From NCBI GenBank assembly GCA_045636425.1, contig JAZTXM010000011.1:1-64000 (forward strand): 64,000 nt of DNA, read 5' to 3'. This DNA comes from UMGS1883 sp045636425. GTDB taxonomy: Bacteria > Bacillota > Clostridia > UMGS1883. Every line of letters begins with the position of its first letter. The stretch's first letter is position 1. The notes under the pieces were generated by a model. It was not told the DNA's origin and searched no databases. It saw nothing but the letters and a program-made list of their open reading frames with translations. Below, piece after piece: positions 26,352 through 34,779 of the stretch. The translations under genes were made by a program, and so were the position numbers.

Positions 26352-26424
26352 GGACTTGAACCTGCATGAAATTGCTCTCATACGGACCTGAACCGTACGC
26401 GTCTGCCAATTCCGCCATACCTGC
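26352..26424 (-). pseudogene. tRNA-Leu (CAG) lacking its 3' end
   Basis: The 5' acceptor strand (GCAGGTA), D arm, anticodon arm with CAG, variable arm and the first part of the T arm (GCAGG-TTCAAGTCC) are normal. After that the sequence continues GTGAACCC instead of the expected TGC plus TACCTGC and CCA, so neither the T stem nor the acceptor stem can close. The break falls at the T loop, the usual crossover point for integrases that use tRNA genes. The sequence between the two tRNAs is AT-rich and has no gene. Confidence 0.75.
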
Positions 26425-26516
26425 GTATTTGATACTTTGATATTATACATCATAAATAATTGAAAATCAAGTGTTTTTTGGGAAAAATATTTACCTAAAA
26501 GAGGGACTAAAAACAT

Positions 26517-26545
26517 TTGACACATTTTACAAGCTGTGGTATAAT
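26517..26545 (+). promoter_or_regulatory. promoter of the pyrimidine operon
   Basis: TTGACA (26517-26522), 17-base spacer, TATAAT (26540-26545). The predicted start leaves a leader of only about 22 bases before pyrC, too short for a PyrR attenuator. Confidence 0.85.
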
Positions 26546-26574
26546 ACATAAGAATAAATTAACAGGAGGACACC

Positions 26575-27837
26575 ATGCGATACAGTATTAAAAATGCCAC
26601 AGTTCTAACTGAAAACGGTTTTATAAAAACTGATATCAATATTGACAACGGGATAGTTGTTTCTATCGGCGGCGGTGCTCTTTCTGACGCTATGGTTTTC
26701 GATTTTAATAATTGTTTTATTTTCCCCGGTTTTGCTGATGTACATGTGCATTTGCGAGAACCGGGTTTTTCATATAAAGAAACAATTAAATCGGGAACTG
26801 CCGCTTGTGCGCGGGGAGGATATACGGATGTTTGCACTATGCCTAATCTTAACCCCGTTCCCGACAGTGTAGAGAATATGAAGGTGCAGACGGATATCAT
26901 TTCCCGTGATGCTTTAATAGGCGTTCATCCTTTCGGTGCTTTGACCGTAGGAGAAAAAGGGGAAACTCTTTCCGATATTGCAGGGCTGTCACCTCACGCA
27001 GTCGGTTTTTCCGATGACGGACGAGGCGTGCAGAGCGATGATATGATGCGTCAGGCAATGGAGCTTGCACGGAATAACAATCAGATAATATCTGCTCATT
27101 GCGAAGTGAATGAGCTTCTTTTCGGAGGATATATACGTGACGGTGTTTACAGCAAAAACCACGGACACAAAGGAATCCCCCCCGAAAGCGAATGGAAGAT
27201 GGTTGAGCGTGACCTTAAGCTTGCCGAAGAGGTCGGCGTGAAGTATCATATATGCCACGTTTCCACCAAAGAAAGCGTAAGGCTCATTGCGGAAGCTAAG
27301 AAACGCGGTGTGGATGTAACGGCAGAAACCGCACCTCACTACCTTATTCTTACGGAGAATGACCTTCAGGAACACGGAAGATTCAAAATGAATCCCCCCT
27401 TGGGAAGTGTTGAAGATAGAGAAGCTCTTATCCGTGCCGTTTTTGACGGAACAATTGAAATGATAGCCACAGACCACGCACCCCACAGTGCAGAGGAAAA
27501 GGGGAAAGGTCTTGAAAAGAGTATGATGGGCGTTGTCGGCATAGAATCGGCGTTTGCACTTATGTATACTCATTTTGTAAAAACGGGAAAGATGACTCTT
27601 GAACATCTTATAAACTTACTCGTAAAGAACCCAAGAGAGCGTTTCAACCTTGGAAAAGGCGTGATTAAAGAAGGCGAAAAGGCTGACTTCACGGTGTTTA
27701 ACCTTGAGGAAAGCTATGATATAAACCCCGACGAGTTTCTGTCAATGGGAAGAAGTACTCCCTTTGAGGGCGAAAAGGTTTGGGGAAGATGCAAGATGAC
27801 GTTTGCAAACGGCGAAATTGTATGGAAGGAGATATAA
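26575..27837 (+). CDS. pyrC: dihydroorotase
   Basis: 420 residues, the normal length of the class I enzyme, which closes carbamoyl-aspartate to dihydroorotate (third step of UMP synthesis) in the cytoplasm. The metal-binding HxH lies at residues 57-59 in ADVHVHLREPG, followed by TMPNLNP, HCE, HVST and the catalytic TDHAPH near 303. AGGAGG precedes the ATG at 26575. First gene of the pyr operon, directly behind a consensus promoter. Confidence 0.95.
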   Translation: MRYSIKNATVLTENGFIKTDINIDNGIVVSIGGGALSDAMVFDFNNCFIFPGFADVHVHLREPGFSYKETIKSGTAACARGGYTDVCTMPNLNPVPDSVENMKVQTDIISRDALIGVHPFGALTVGEKGETLSDIAGLSPHAVGFSDDGRGVQSDDMMRQAMELARNNNQIISAHCEVNELLFGGYIRDGVYSKNHGHKGIPPESEWKMVERDLKLAEEVGVKYHICHVSTKESVRLIAEAKKRGVDVTAETAPHYLILTENDLQEHGRFKMNPPLGSVEDREALIRAVFDGTIEMIATDHAPHSAEEKGKGLEKSMMGVVGIESAFALMYTHFVKTGKMTLEHLINLLVKNPRERFNLGKGVIKEGEKADFTVFNLEESYDINPDEFLSMGRSTPFEGEKVWGRCKMTFANGEIVWKEI

Positions 27838-27838
27838 C

Positions 27839-28576
27839 ATGAAGCAGAGTATTTTTGAAATAGTTTCAAATAAAATGCTTGCCGACATCACATATGAAAT
27901 GGTGCTTCGCGGAGATTGCTCGGATATTACAAAGCCCGGGCAGTTTGTAAATATTAAGCTTGACGGATTTTTCCTTCGCCGTCCCATTTCGGTATGTAAT
28001 AGCAAGGATAACCTTCTTACAATCATTTATAAGGTTGTGGGCAAGGGAACAGAGGTTATGGCAGAAATGAAAGCAGGCGAGAAGCTTGATATTCTGACAG
28101 GCCTTGGTAATGGCTACGATATTGATAAAAGCGGAGATAGGCCTCTCCTTGTGGGTGGCGGTGCAGGCGTACCCCCTATGTACATGCTGGCAATCGAGCT
28201 TTTAGCACAGGGGAAGACTCCCACGGTAGTGCTTGGCTTCAACAAAAAGAGCGAGGTTTTCTATGAAGAAGAATTCAAGGCTCTCGGCATTAATACGTTG
28301 GTAACAACCGCCGACGGAAGCTACGGCATAAAGGGCTTTGTTACCGATGCTATAAAGGATATTGAATATACATACTTTTTCACATGCGGACCCGAGCCCA
28401 TGTTAAAGGCTCTGTATGACAATACAAATACAAGCGGTCAGCTCAGCTTTGAGGCACGCATGGGATGCGGCTTTGGTGCATGCATGGGCTGTACCTGTGA
28501 AACCCTTTACGGAAATAAAAGAATTTGTAAGGATGGACCTGTTCTTGTAAAGGAGGAAGTAAAATGGGCAAACTGA
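27839..28576 (+). CDS. pyrK: dihydroorotate dehydrogenase electron-transfer subunit
   Basis: 245 residues from the ATG at 27839, behind AAGGAG. A ferredoxin-reductase fold binds FAD and NAD (GGGAGVPPMY in the NAD half), and the C-terminus carries the 2Fe-2S cysteines CGFGACMGCTC plus a later Cys. It passes electrons from the PyrD flavin to NAD in the heterotetrameric class 1B enzyme. Its end overlaps the start of pyrD by 13 bases, consistent with tight coupling. Confidence 0.94.
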   Translation: MKQSIFEIVSNKMLADITYEMVLRGDCSDITKPGQFVNIKLDGFFLRRPISVCNSKDNLLTIIYKVVGKGTEVMAEMKAGEKLDILTGLGNGYDIDKSGDRPLLVGGGAGVPPMYMLAIELLAQGKTPTVVLGFNKKSEVFYEEEFKALGINTLVTTADGSYGIKGFVTDAIKDIEYTYFFTCGPEPMLKALYDNTNTSGQLSFEARMGCGFGACMGCTCETLYGNKRICKDGPVLVKEEVKWAN

Positions 28577-29475
28577 GTGTCAACTTAAGCGGACTTACGC
28601 TTGATAATCCGATTATCCCTGCAAGCGGTACATTCGGATTCGGTTATGAGTTTGCAGAATATTATGATATAAACATATTGGGAAGCATTTCTCTTAAGGG
28701 AACAACCCGTGACCCCCGTTACGGAAATCCTCTCCCCAGAATAGCGGAATGCTCAAGCGGTATGCTTAATGCCGTGGGACTTCAGAATCCCGGAGTTGAA
28801 AGAGTCATTTCCGAGGAACTTCCCAAGCTTCGTAAGTGCTTTAATAAAAAAGCAGTGGCGAATGTCAGCGGATTTTCTCTTGAGGACTATGTTTACACCT
28901 GTGAAAAAATGGACAAGCAGGACGAGGTGGGAATCCTTGAGGTGAATATAAGCTGCCCAAATGTTAAACACGGCGGAATGAGCTTTGGTACAAGCCCCGA
29001 GAGTGCGGCAGAAATTACCCGTGCGGTAAAGAGCGTTACCACAAAGCCTGTTTACATGAAGCTTTCTCCCAATGTAACGGATATTGTTTCCATTGCGAAG
29101 GCTTGCGAGGAGGCAGGTGCAGACGGTATTGCAATGATTAATACGCTTCTCGGTATGCGTATCAATCTTAAAAACAGAAAGCCCATACTCTTTAATAAAT
29201 CAGGCGGATTTTCGGGCAGTGCAATTTTCCCCGTTGCCGTTTCTATGGTTTACAGAGTGTACGAGGCAGTAAATATTCCCATCATAGGCATGGGTGGTGT
29301 AACAACGGCGGAGGATGTTATAGAAATGATGCTTGCAGGTGCAACGGCTGTTGAGGTCGGTGCGGCAAACCTTATAGAGCCGTATGCATGTAAGAATATC
29401 ATCGAAGATCTTCCCAAAGTCATGGAAAAATATAATATAGAATCTTTAGAAAGTATAATCGGAGGTGCTCACTAA
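28564..29475 (+). CDS. pyrD: dihydroorotate dehydrogenase catalytic subunit, class 1B
   Basis: 303 residues. The FMN-barrel signatures are NISCPNVKHGG near 121-131 with the catalytic Cys, KLSPNVTD, and GMGGV plus GATAVEVG near the end that hold the phosphate. It oxidises dihydroorotate to orotate with PyrK. It overlaps pyrK at its start and pyrF at its stop (TAATG), so pyrKDF are one translational string. Confidence 0.95.
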   Translation: MGKLSVNLSGLTLDNPIIPASGTFGFGYEFAEYYDINILGSISLKGTTRDPRYGNPLPRIAECSSGMLNAVGLQNPGVERVISEELPKLRKCFNKKAVANVSGFSLEDYVYTCEKMDKQDEVGILEVNISCPNVKHGGMSFGTSPESAAEITRAVKSVTTKPVYMKLSPNVTDIVSIAKACEEAGADGIAMINTLLGMRINLKNRKPILFNKSGGFSGSAIFPVAVSMVYRVYEAVNIPIIGMGGVTTAEDVIEMMLAGATAVEVGAANLIEPYACKNIIEDLPKVMEKYNIESLESIIGGAH

Positions 29476-30173
29476 TGGGTAAGGATGTAATCGTAGCATG
29501 TGACTTTGCGTCAAAGGACGCACTTGTAGAATTTCTCGACAAGTTTTCGGGCAGAAAGCCTTTTGTAAAAATCGGTATGGAGCTTTTCTATGCGGAAGGT
29601 CCCGAAATTGTAAAAGCAGTAAAGGAAAGAGGACATAAGATTTTCCTCGACCTTAAGCTTTGCGATATTCCCAACACAGTTAAAAAATCCATGAAGGTTC
29701 TTTCAAATCTTGATGTTGATATGACAAACCTTCACGCATTCGGCACAAAGGAAATGATGAAAGCCGCAATCGAGGGACTCACCCGTGAAGACGGAACACG
29801 CCCCATTCTTATTGCCGTAACACAGCTTACTTCTACAAGCGAAGAAAGAATGAAAAATGACCTTCTTATAGACGCACCTTTGGCAGAGGTTGTTGAGCAT
29901 TATGCAAAGTGTGCCGCAGAAAGCGGACTTGACGGCGTAGTATGCTCTCCTCATGAAGCATCAAGGGTTAAAGAGGTTTGCGGTAAGAATTTTGTGACAG
30001 TTACCCCCGGAATCCGCTTTGCAGACAGTGCGGCAGACGACCAGGTAAGAATTATGACACCTGAAAAAGCAAAGAGCGTAGGAAGCGACTATATCGTTGT
30101 AGGCAGACCCATCACTGCGGCAGATGACCCTGTAGCCGCATATGAAAGATGCGTGAGAGAATTTGTTGACTAA
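29475..30173 (+). CDS. pyrF: orotidine 5'-phosphate decarboxylase
   Basis: 232 residues. The catalytic tetrad motif DLKLCDIPNT sits near 59-68, and VTPGIR and VGRPIT near the C-terminus bind the phosphate. It converts OMP to UMP, the last pathway step. The stop codon is also the first three bases of an inverted-repeat element that separates pyrF from pyrE. Confidence 0.95.
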   Translation: MGKDVIVACDFASKDALVEFLDKFSGRKPFVKIGMELFYAEGPEIVKAVKERGHKIFLDLKLCDIPNTVKKSMKVLSNLDVDMTNLHAFGTKEMMKAAIEGLTREDGTRPILIAVTQLTSTSEERMKNDLLIDAPLAEVVEHYAKCAAESGLDGVVCSPHEASRVKEVCGKNFVTVTPGIRFADSAADDQVRIMTPEKAKSVGSDYIVVGRPITAADDPVAAYERCVREFVD

Positions 30174-30449
30174 AGCCGATGGGCGTCAACCCCCACAAGG
30201 TTTAAAAACATTAATTTTGCGTAATACTACAGAAATTTCTGCGAATATACGCCAGTATTATTCTTGAAATTTCTTTGTCTTCCATCAAAATTAATAGTTT
30301 TTAAACTCTTCGACCTTAAATGCAGGAAAATTTTATATAATTTGAATGCGGAGGACGAAGTTAGGCTGTCGCCTCACGAGGACGACAAATTTAAAGGATA
30401 AAAATTTAACAAATTTAAGGCTTATGGGGGATGGCTCCCATCGGCTTTA
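30171..30449. repeat. 279-bp nested inverted-repeat element in the pyr operon
   Basis: The outer 29-base ends (30171-30199 and 30421-30449) are imperfect inverted repeats sharing TAAAGCCGATGGG, a divergent six-base middle, then CCCCCA. Inside, GTTTAAAAACATTAATTTTG (30200-30219) pairs with 30286-30306, and AATACT pairs with AGTATT further in. No ORF of note. It begins on the pyrF stop codon and ends 23 bases before pyrE. It may be a MITE-like insertion or a structured RNA; it is the only long gap in the operon. Confidence 0.65.
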
Positions 30450-30472
30450 ATAGAAAGAGAGGATATATAAAG

Positions 30473-31105
30473 ATGAAAGAATTAATTGCAAAAGACTTAC
30501 TTAAAATCAAAGCGGTATTTTTAAGCCCCGACGAGCCTTTTACATGGGCAAGCGGAATTAAAAGCCCCATTTATTGTGACAACCGCCTTACCCTTACAGC
30601 TCCCGAAGTAAGATTGGACGTTGAAAAAAGCCTTGCCGAGGTTGTAAAGACACATTATCCCGAAGCACAGGTACTTATGGGTACATCTACGGCAGGTATT
30701 GCCCATGCGGCAATTACTGCGCATCTTCTTGATATGCCCATGGGTTATGTAAGAAGCGGTGCAAAGGATCACGGCAGACAGAATCAGATTGAGGGAAAAC
30801 TTGAAAAGGGCGACAAGGTTGTAGTTATCGAAGACCTTATTTCCACAGGCGGAAGCGTTATCGAGGTTGTAGAAGCACTTCGCGAGGCAGGTGCAGAGGT
30901 TTTGGGTATTGCTTCAATCTTCACATACGGCATGCAGAAAGGTCTTGACAGACTCTCTGCTGCAAACGTGAAAAACATCAGCCTTACAGACTTTGACACA
31001 ATTGTTGAGGTTGCGGCTAAGGAAAATTATATCAAGGCAGAGGATAAAGAGCGTCTTATCAAATTCCGCAATAATCCTTCCGATGAAAGCTGGATAAAGG
31101 CATAA
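30473..31105 (+). CDS. pyrE: orotate phosphoribosyltransferase
   Basis: 210 residues from the ATG at 30473 behind AGAGAGGA; a longer frame from 30431 lies in the repeat. The PRPP loop VVIEDLISTGGS lies near 120-131, preceded by the flexible-loop residues GAKDHGRQNQ. It joins orotate to PRPP to give OMP. Being placed after pyrF and a repeat is unusual only in spacing; the order fits a complete de novo pathway. Confidence 0.94.
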   Translation: MKELIAKDLLKIKAVFLSPDEPFTWASGIKSPIYCDNRLTLTAPEVRLDVEKSLAEVVKTHYPEAQVLMGTSTAGIAHAAITAHLLDMPMGYVRSGAKDHGRQNQIEGKLEKGDKVVVIEDLISTGGSVIEVVEALREAGAEVLGIASIFTYGMQKGLDRLSAANVKNISLTDFDTIVEVAAKENYIKAEDKERLIKFRNNPSDESWIKA

Positions 31106-31138
31106 AAAATTGAAAAAATCACGGAAAGGATGATAAAA

Positions 31139-32053
31139 ATGAAGGATTTAATCGACATTTTAGACCTTAGCCTCCCGGAAATAGACAAGCTTATAGAGGT
31201 TGCAAATGACATCATTGAAAACCCCGAAAACTACAGGGAAAAGTGTAAGTATAAAAAGCTTGCCACCCTTTTCTTCGAGCCTTCCACGCGTACAAGGCTC
31301 AGCTTTGAAGCGGCTATGTACGAGCTTGGAGGTAACGTTCTGGGATTTTCCGAGGCTCAGTCAAGCTCTGCGGCAAAAGGAGAGAGCGTGTCCGATACAG
31401 TTCGCACAGTAGAGGCGTATGCCGATATTATTGCTATGCGTCATCCTAAGGAGGGTGCTCCCACAGTTGCTGCAACCAAGGTGGATATTCCCATTATCAA
31501 TGCAGGGGACGGCGGACATAATCATCCCACGCAGACTCTTACCGACCTTCTTACAATTAAGAGGGAAGTGGGAAGACTTGACAATCTCACAATCGGTCTT
31601 TGCGGTGACCTTAAGTTCGGCAGAACTGTTCATTCTCTTATTCAGGCAATGGTTCGTTACGATAATATCAAGTTTATCATGATTTCTCCCAAGGAGCTTA
31701 AGCTTCCCGAATATCTTATAAATGAAGTTCTTGTTAAGAAAAATATTGAATTTGTTGAAACTGAAAGCTTAGAGGAATCAATGCCGGAGCTTGACATTCT
31801 GTACATGACCCGTGTGCAGAAGGAAAGATTCTTCAACGAAGCAGACTATGTTCGTCTGAAGGACACCTACATCCTTACTCCCGACAAGCTTGAGCATGCA
31901 AAGCCCACCATGCGTGTTCTTCATCCGCTTCCCAGAGTAAATGAAATTTCCGTTGAAGTGGATAAGGATGAGAGGGCTTGCTATTTCAGACAGGCGAAAA
32001 ACGGTAAGTATATCAGAATGGCACTTATTCTGAAACTGCTTGGTATAGAATAG
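31139..32053 (+). CDS. pyrB: aspartate carbamoyltransferase catalytic subunit
   Basis: 304 residues, starting at the ATG at 31139 (an ATG nine bases earlier overlaps the ribosome site). Carbamoyl-phosphate binding motif FEPSTRTRLSFE near 44-55, HPTQ near 130 and HPLPR near 262. It makes carbamoyl-aspartate, the second pathway step. The regulatory chain follows directly, so this is the allosteric two-subunit type. Confidence 0.95.
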   Translation: MKDLIDILDLSLPEIDKLIEVANDIIENPENYREKCKYKKLATLFFEPSTRTRLSFEAAMYELGGNVLGFSEAQSSSAAKGESVSDTVRTVEAYADIIAMRHPKEGAPTVAATKVDIPIINAGDGGHNHPTQTLTDLLTIKREVGRLDNLTIGLCGDLKFGRTVHSLIQAMVRYDNIKFIMISPKELKLPEYLINEVLVKKNIEFVETESLEESMPELDILYMTRVQKERFFNEADYVRLKDTYILTPDKLEHAKPTMRVLHPLPRVNEISVEVDKDERACYFRQAKNGKYIRMALILKLLGIE

Positions 32054-32065
32054 GAGGGGGATTTT

Positions 32066-32485
32066 ATGCATATTGATGAAATTGTAAACGGTATAGTTAT
32101 CGATCATATTGCGGCAGGAAAAAGCATGGAAATTTACAATCTTTTAAACCTTGACCAGCTTGAGTGTTCTGTTGCAATTATAAAAAACGTAAACAGCAAG
32201 AAAATGGGAAAGAAGGATATCATTAAAATCGATGAAGCCCTTGACGTGAATCTTGATGCATTGGGCTATATTGATAACGGTATCACAATAAACACCATTG
32301 AAAACGGTGTTAAGACCAATAAACGCCACTGTGAGCTTCCTGAAAGAATTGTAAACGTAGCTAAATGCAAAAACCCCAGATGCATCACATCTGTTGAGCA
32401 GGAAATAGACCATGTGTTTAAGCTTACCGACCGCGAAAATAAAATTTACAGATGTGTCTACTGCGAAATGAAAGCAAAAGACTGA
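32066..32485 (+). CDS. pyrI: aspartate carbamoyltransferase regulatory subunit
   Basis: 139 residues. The N-terminal nucleotide-binding domain opens IVNGIVIDHIAAGKS; the C-terminal zinc domain has the four cysteines of CKNPRC and CVYC. It binds CTP/ATP and regulates PyrB. GGAGGGGG precedes the ATG, 12 bases after pyrB. Typical length is about 150, so it is slightly compact. Confidence 0.94.
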   Translation: MHIDEIVNGIVIDHIAAGKSMEIYNLLNLDQLECSVAIIKNVNSKKMGKKDIIKIDEALDVNLDALGYIDNGITINTIENGVKTNKRHCELPERIVNVAKCKNPRCITSVEQEIDHVFKLTDRENKIYRCVYCEMKAKD

Positions 32486-32500
32486 CAGGAGTGAATTATT

Positions 32501-33463
32501 ATGGGTATGAGATTTATGAGATTCCCCGGAGGCAGGGCAAAGGCGCTTACCTTCAGCTATGATGACGGTGTACATCCTGACAGACGGCTTATCGAGATTT
32601 TCAATAAGTATGGAATGAAAGGAACATTTAATATTTGCAGCGGGCGTTTTGCCCCGGAGGGAACGGTATATCCTCCCGATGCAATAAGCGGAGCACTTCC
32701 GAAAAGCGAAGCATATGCACTTTATGCAGACAGCCCTCACGAGGTGGCGATTCACGGATATACTCATCAGTATATGACGAATCTTCCCACTTCACAGATG
32801 CTTTCAGAAATAATTGATGACAGAAAAAATTTGGAAGAAATGTTCAGCAGGAGAATCACCGGTGGTGCGTATCCCTTCGGTAATTACAATGACGATGTTG
32901 TAGAGGCACTTCGCCTTTGCGGAATCAAGTACTGCAGAACTACAGTTTCCACGGAATCCTTTGCAATCCCCACAGATTGGTTACGGCTTCCTGCAACCTG
33001 TCATCATGCAAATCCCAGACTTATGGAGCTTGCTGATGAATTTCTGGATCATAGCATTGACCGACAGGCGAGACTTTTCTATGTGTGGGGACACAGCTAT
33101 GAGTTTAATCGGAAGCAGAATTGGAATGTGATTGAAGAATTCTGCGAAAAAATGTCGGGTAACGATGATATCTGGTATGCAACCAATATAGAAATATATG
33201 ACTATATTGAAGCATATAACCGCCTTGAATACTTTGCCGACGGCAAAAAGGTGTATAATCCTACTCTTTATGAGCTGTGGGTATATCAGGACGGCGTTAC
33301 ATACAAAATCCCGTCAGGGGCAACGGTTGAAATCGTAGATAAACTTATCGTGAACGATGATGGAAAAACCATAGAAAACCCATCGGATATGACGGTATGG
33401 TTCTACTATAATAAGAAAAAATACGAAATCCCCGCAGGAAAAACCGTAACAATAACCGACTAA
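32501..33463 (+). CDS. polysaccharide deacetylase family protein
   Basis: 320 residues. NodB-type catalytic features: TFSYDDG near 17-23 with the metal-binding Asp pair, HGYTHQYM near 88, and WGHSYEF near 205. Such enzymes remove N- or O-acetyl groups from glycans; no signal peptide is present, so an intracellular sugar substrate is more likely than cell wall. The C-terminal 80 residues contain two similar short beta modules (VTYKIPSGATVEI and KKYEIPAGKTVTI). Closest neighbours are pyrI upstream (15 bases) and a terminator, so it may be expressed with the pyr operon. Confidence 0.8.
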   Translation: MGMRFMRFPGGRAKALTFSYDDGVHPDRRLIEIFNKYGMKGTFNICSGRFAPEGTVYPPDAISGALPKSEAYALYADSPHEVAIHGYTHQYMTNLPTSQMLSEIIDDRKNLEEMFSRRITGGAYPFGNYNDDVVEALRLCGIKYCRTTVSTESFAIPTDWLRLPATCHHANPRLMELADEFLDHSIDRQARLFYVWGHSYEFNRKQNWNVIEEFCEKMSGNDDIWYATNIEIYDYIEAYNRLEYFADGKKVYNPTLYELWVYQDGVTYKIPSGATVEIVDKLIVNDDGKTIENPSDMTVWFYYNKKKYEIPAGKTVTITD

Positions 33464-33465
33464 AA

Positions 33466-33516
33466 TAATAATGCAATAAAAAAGAAGGCTCTGCCTTCTT
33501 TTTTATTGCATTATTA
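33466..33516. terminator. bidirectional terminator
   Basis: A perfect 24-base stem with a TCT loop and A/T-rich flanks, lying between the deacetylase stop and the convergent transporter gene. It serves both strands; the transporter stop codon lies inside it. Confidence 0.9.
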
Positions 33517-34612
33517 TCATTTCCGAAATGGTAAGCAGGATTAAAAATCCGAAATTAAACGCTGTAAACATTCCTATATATTGGAGCGCTCTTTTGGGAT
33601 TATACTTTGTGTATTCCCTAAAAGTGATGAGACTTGCGAGCGATGCAATCAGCGTTCCCACACCGCCTATGTTTACCCCTAAGAGAAGCTCGGCGTAGTT
33701 ATTTGTGAACTGTGAAAGGAGTATGGCAGAGGGAACGTTGCTTATAAACTGGCAGGACAGAATACTGAAAAGAAGCGTGCTTTTTCCCAGCAGATATTCA
33801 AATAAATTCTGAACAACACCGATTCTTGCCATATTGCCTGCAAATACAAAGAAAAATACAAAGGTCAATAGCAGGGGATAGTCCACCATTTTAAGTGACT
33901 TTCTGTCCATGATGAGAAGTATCGGTGGGATAACAATCAGTCCTGTTATATAAGGGATTGTTCTGAAAACAATTGCGATTGAAAGAAAAAAGAGAAGTAA
34001 ATAGATGAAAGTCCTTTTTTTACTGATTTTAGGTGAAGCCTCGTTTATTTTAAGCGGTTCGGGGTGAACAAATATAAAACAGCATATGGTGATGATGCTT
34101 ATGGCAATAATAAACGGAGGTGCCATTATCCCCATAAATTCATCGGTGGGGATATTGAATTTGGTGTAAAGAAAAAGATTCTGCGGATTTCCGAAAGGTG
34201 TCAGCATACCGCCTAAGTTTGCGGCGATGTTCTGCATAATAAATGTAAAGCACATATATTTTTCTTTGTGGGTAGAACTTAGAACAAAATAGCCCAGCGG
34301 AAGAAAGGTGAGCAGTGCCATATCATTTGCAATCAGCATTGAGCCGATAAATGTTATGTATATTATTGCGGTGATTGCCGCCCTTGCATTTTTAAAGCAT
34401 CGCACAATTTTTTGTGCCAGTATGTAAAAGAAATTAATATTTTTAAGTGCACATACAACGGCAAGCACACAAAAAAGACAGGTAAGCGTCTTAAAATCAA
34501 AATACCCGATGTATTTTTCATCTACTCCCACTATAAAGCTTGTGATAAGAGCCGCGAAGAACGCAATCGAGAGGACGGTATTATTTTTCATAAAAGAAAC
34601 TGCTTTATTCAT
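33503..34612 (-). CDS. SLC13/ArsB-type ion transporter
   Basis: 369 residues and about ten membrane helices. The ATG at 34612 follows GGAGG at good spacing. Features of the ion-transporter superfamily are the re-entrant loop ANLGGMLTPFGNPQNLF near 130-146 and a matching loop SNVPSAILLSQF in the second half. The family moves anions or dicarboxylates coupled to sodium or protons; substrate cannot be told. Monocistronic, between two terminator-like regions. Confidence 0.75.
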   Translation of the reverse strand: MNKAVSFMKNNTVLSIAFFAALITSFIVGVDEKYIGYFDFKTLTCLFCVLAVVCALKNINFFYILAQKIVRCFKNARAAITAIIYITFIGSMLIANDMALLTFLPLGYFVLSSTHKEKYMCFTFIMQNIAANLGGMLTPFGNPQNLFLYTKFNIPTDEFMGIMAPPFIIAISIITICCFIFVHPEPLKINEASPKISKKRTFIYLLLFFLSIAIVFRTIPYITGLIVIPPILLIMDRKSLKMVDYPLLLTFVFFFVFAGNMARIGVVQNLFEYLLGKSTLLFSILSCQFISNVPSAILLSQFTNNYAELLLGVNIGGVGTLIASLASLITFREYTKYNPKRALQYIGMFTAFNFGFLILLTISEMIIMQ

Positions 34613-34779
34613 GTAGACATCCTCCATAAAAATTTACATAGCGTCGCTATTATAACACCCACAGAAAATATTGTCAAATAAAAACCAAAAAAACAGAAAA
34701 ATTTTGAAAAATACACTTTAACAATGAAAGAAAATGTGGTATACTATTTTTTGTATTATTTATTCGAGGTGAGAAGGGA

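Noticed and set aside
26337..26549. A 70-residue open frame across the tRNA remnant
   Set aside because: Its sequence is the translation of the tRNA-Leu gene itself; no ribosome site.
26546..26574. PyrR-type attenuator or riboswitch before pyrC
   Set aside because: The leader after the consensus promoter is too short to hold one.
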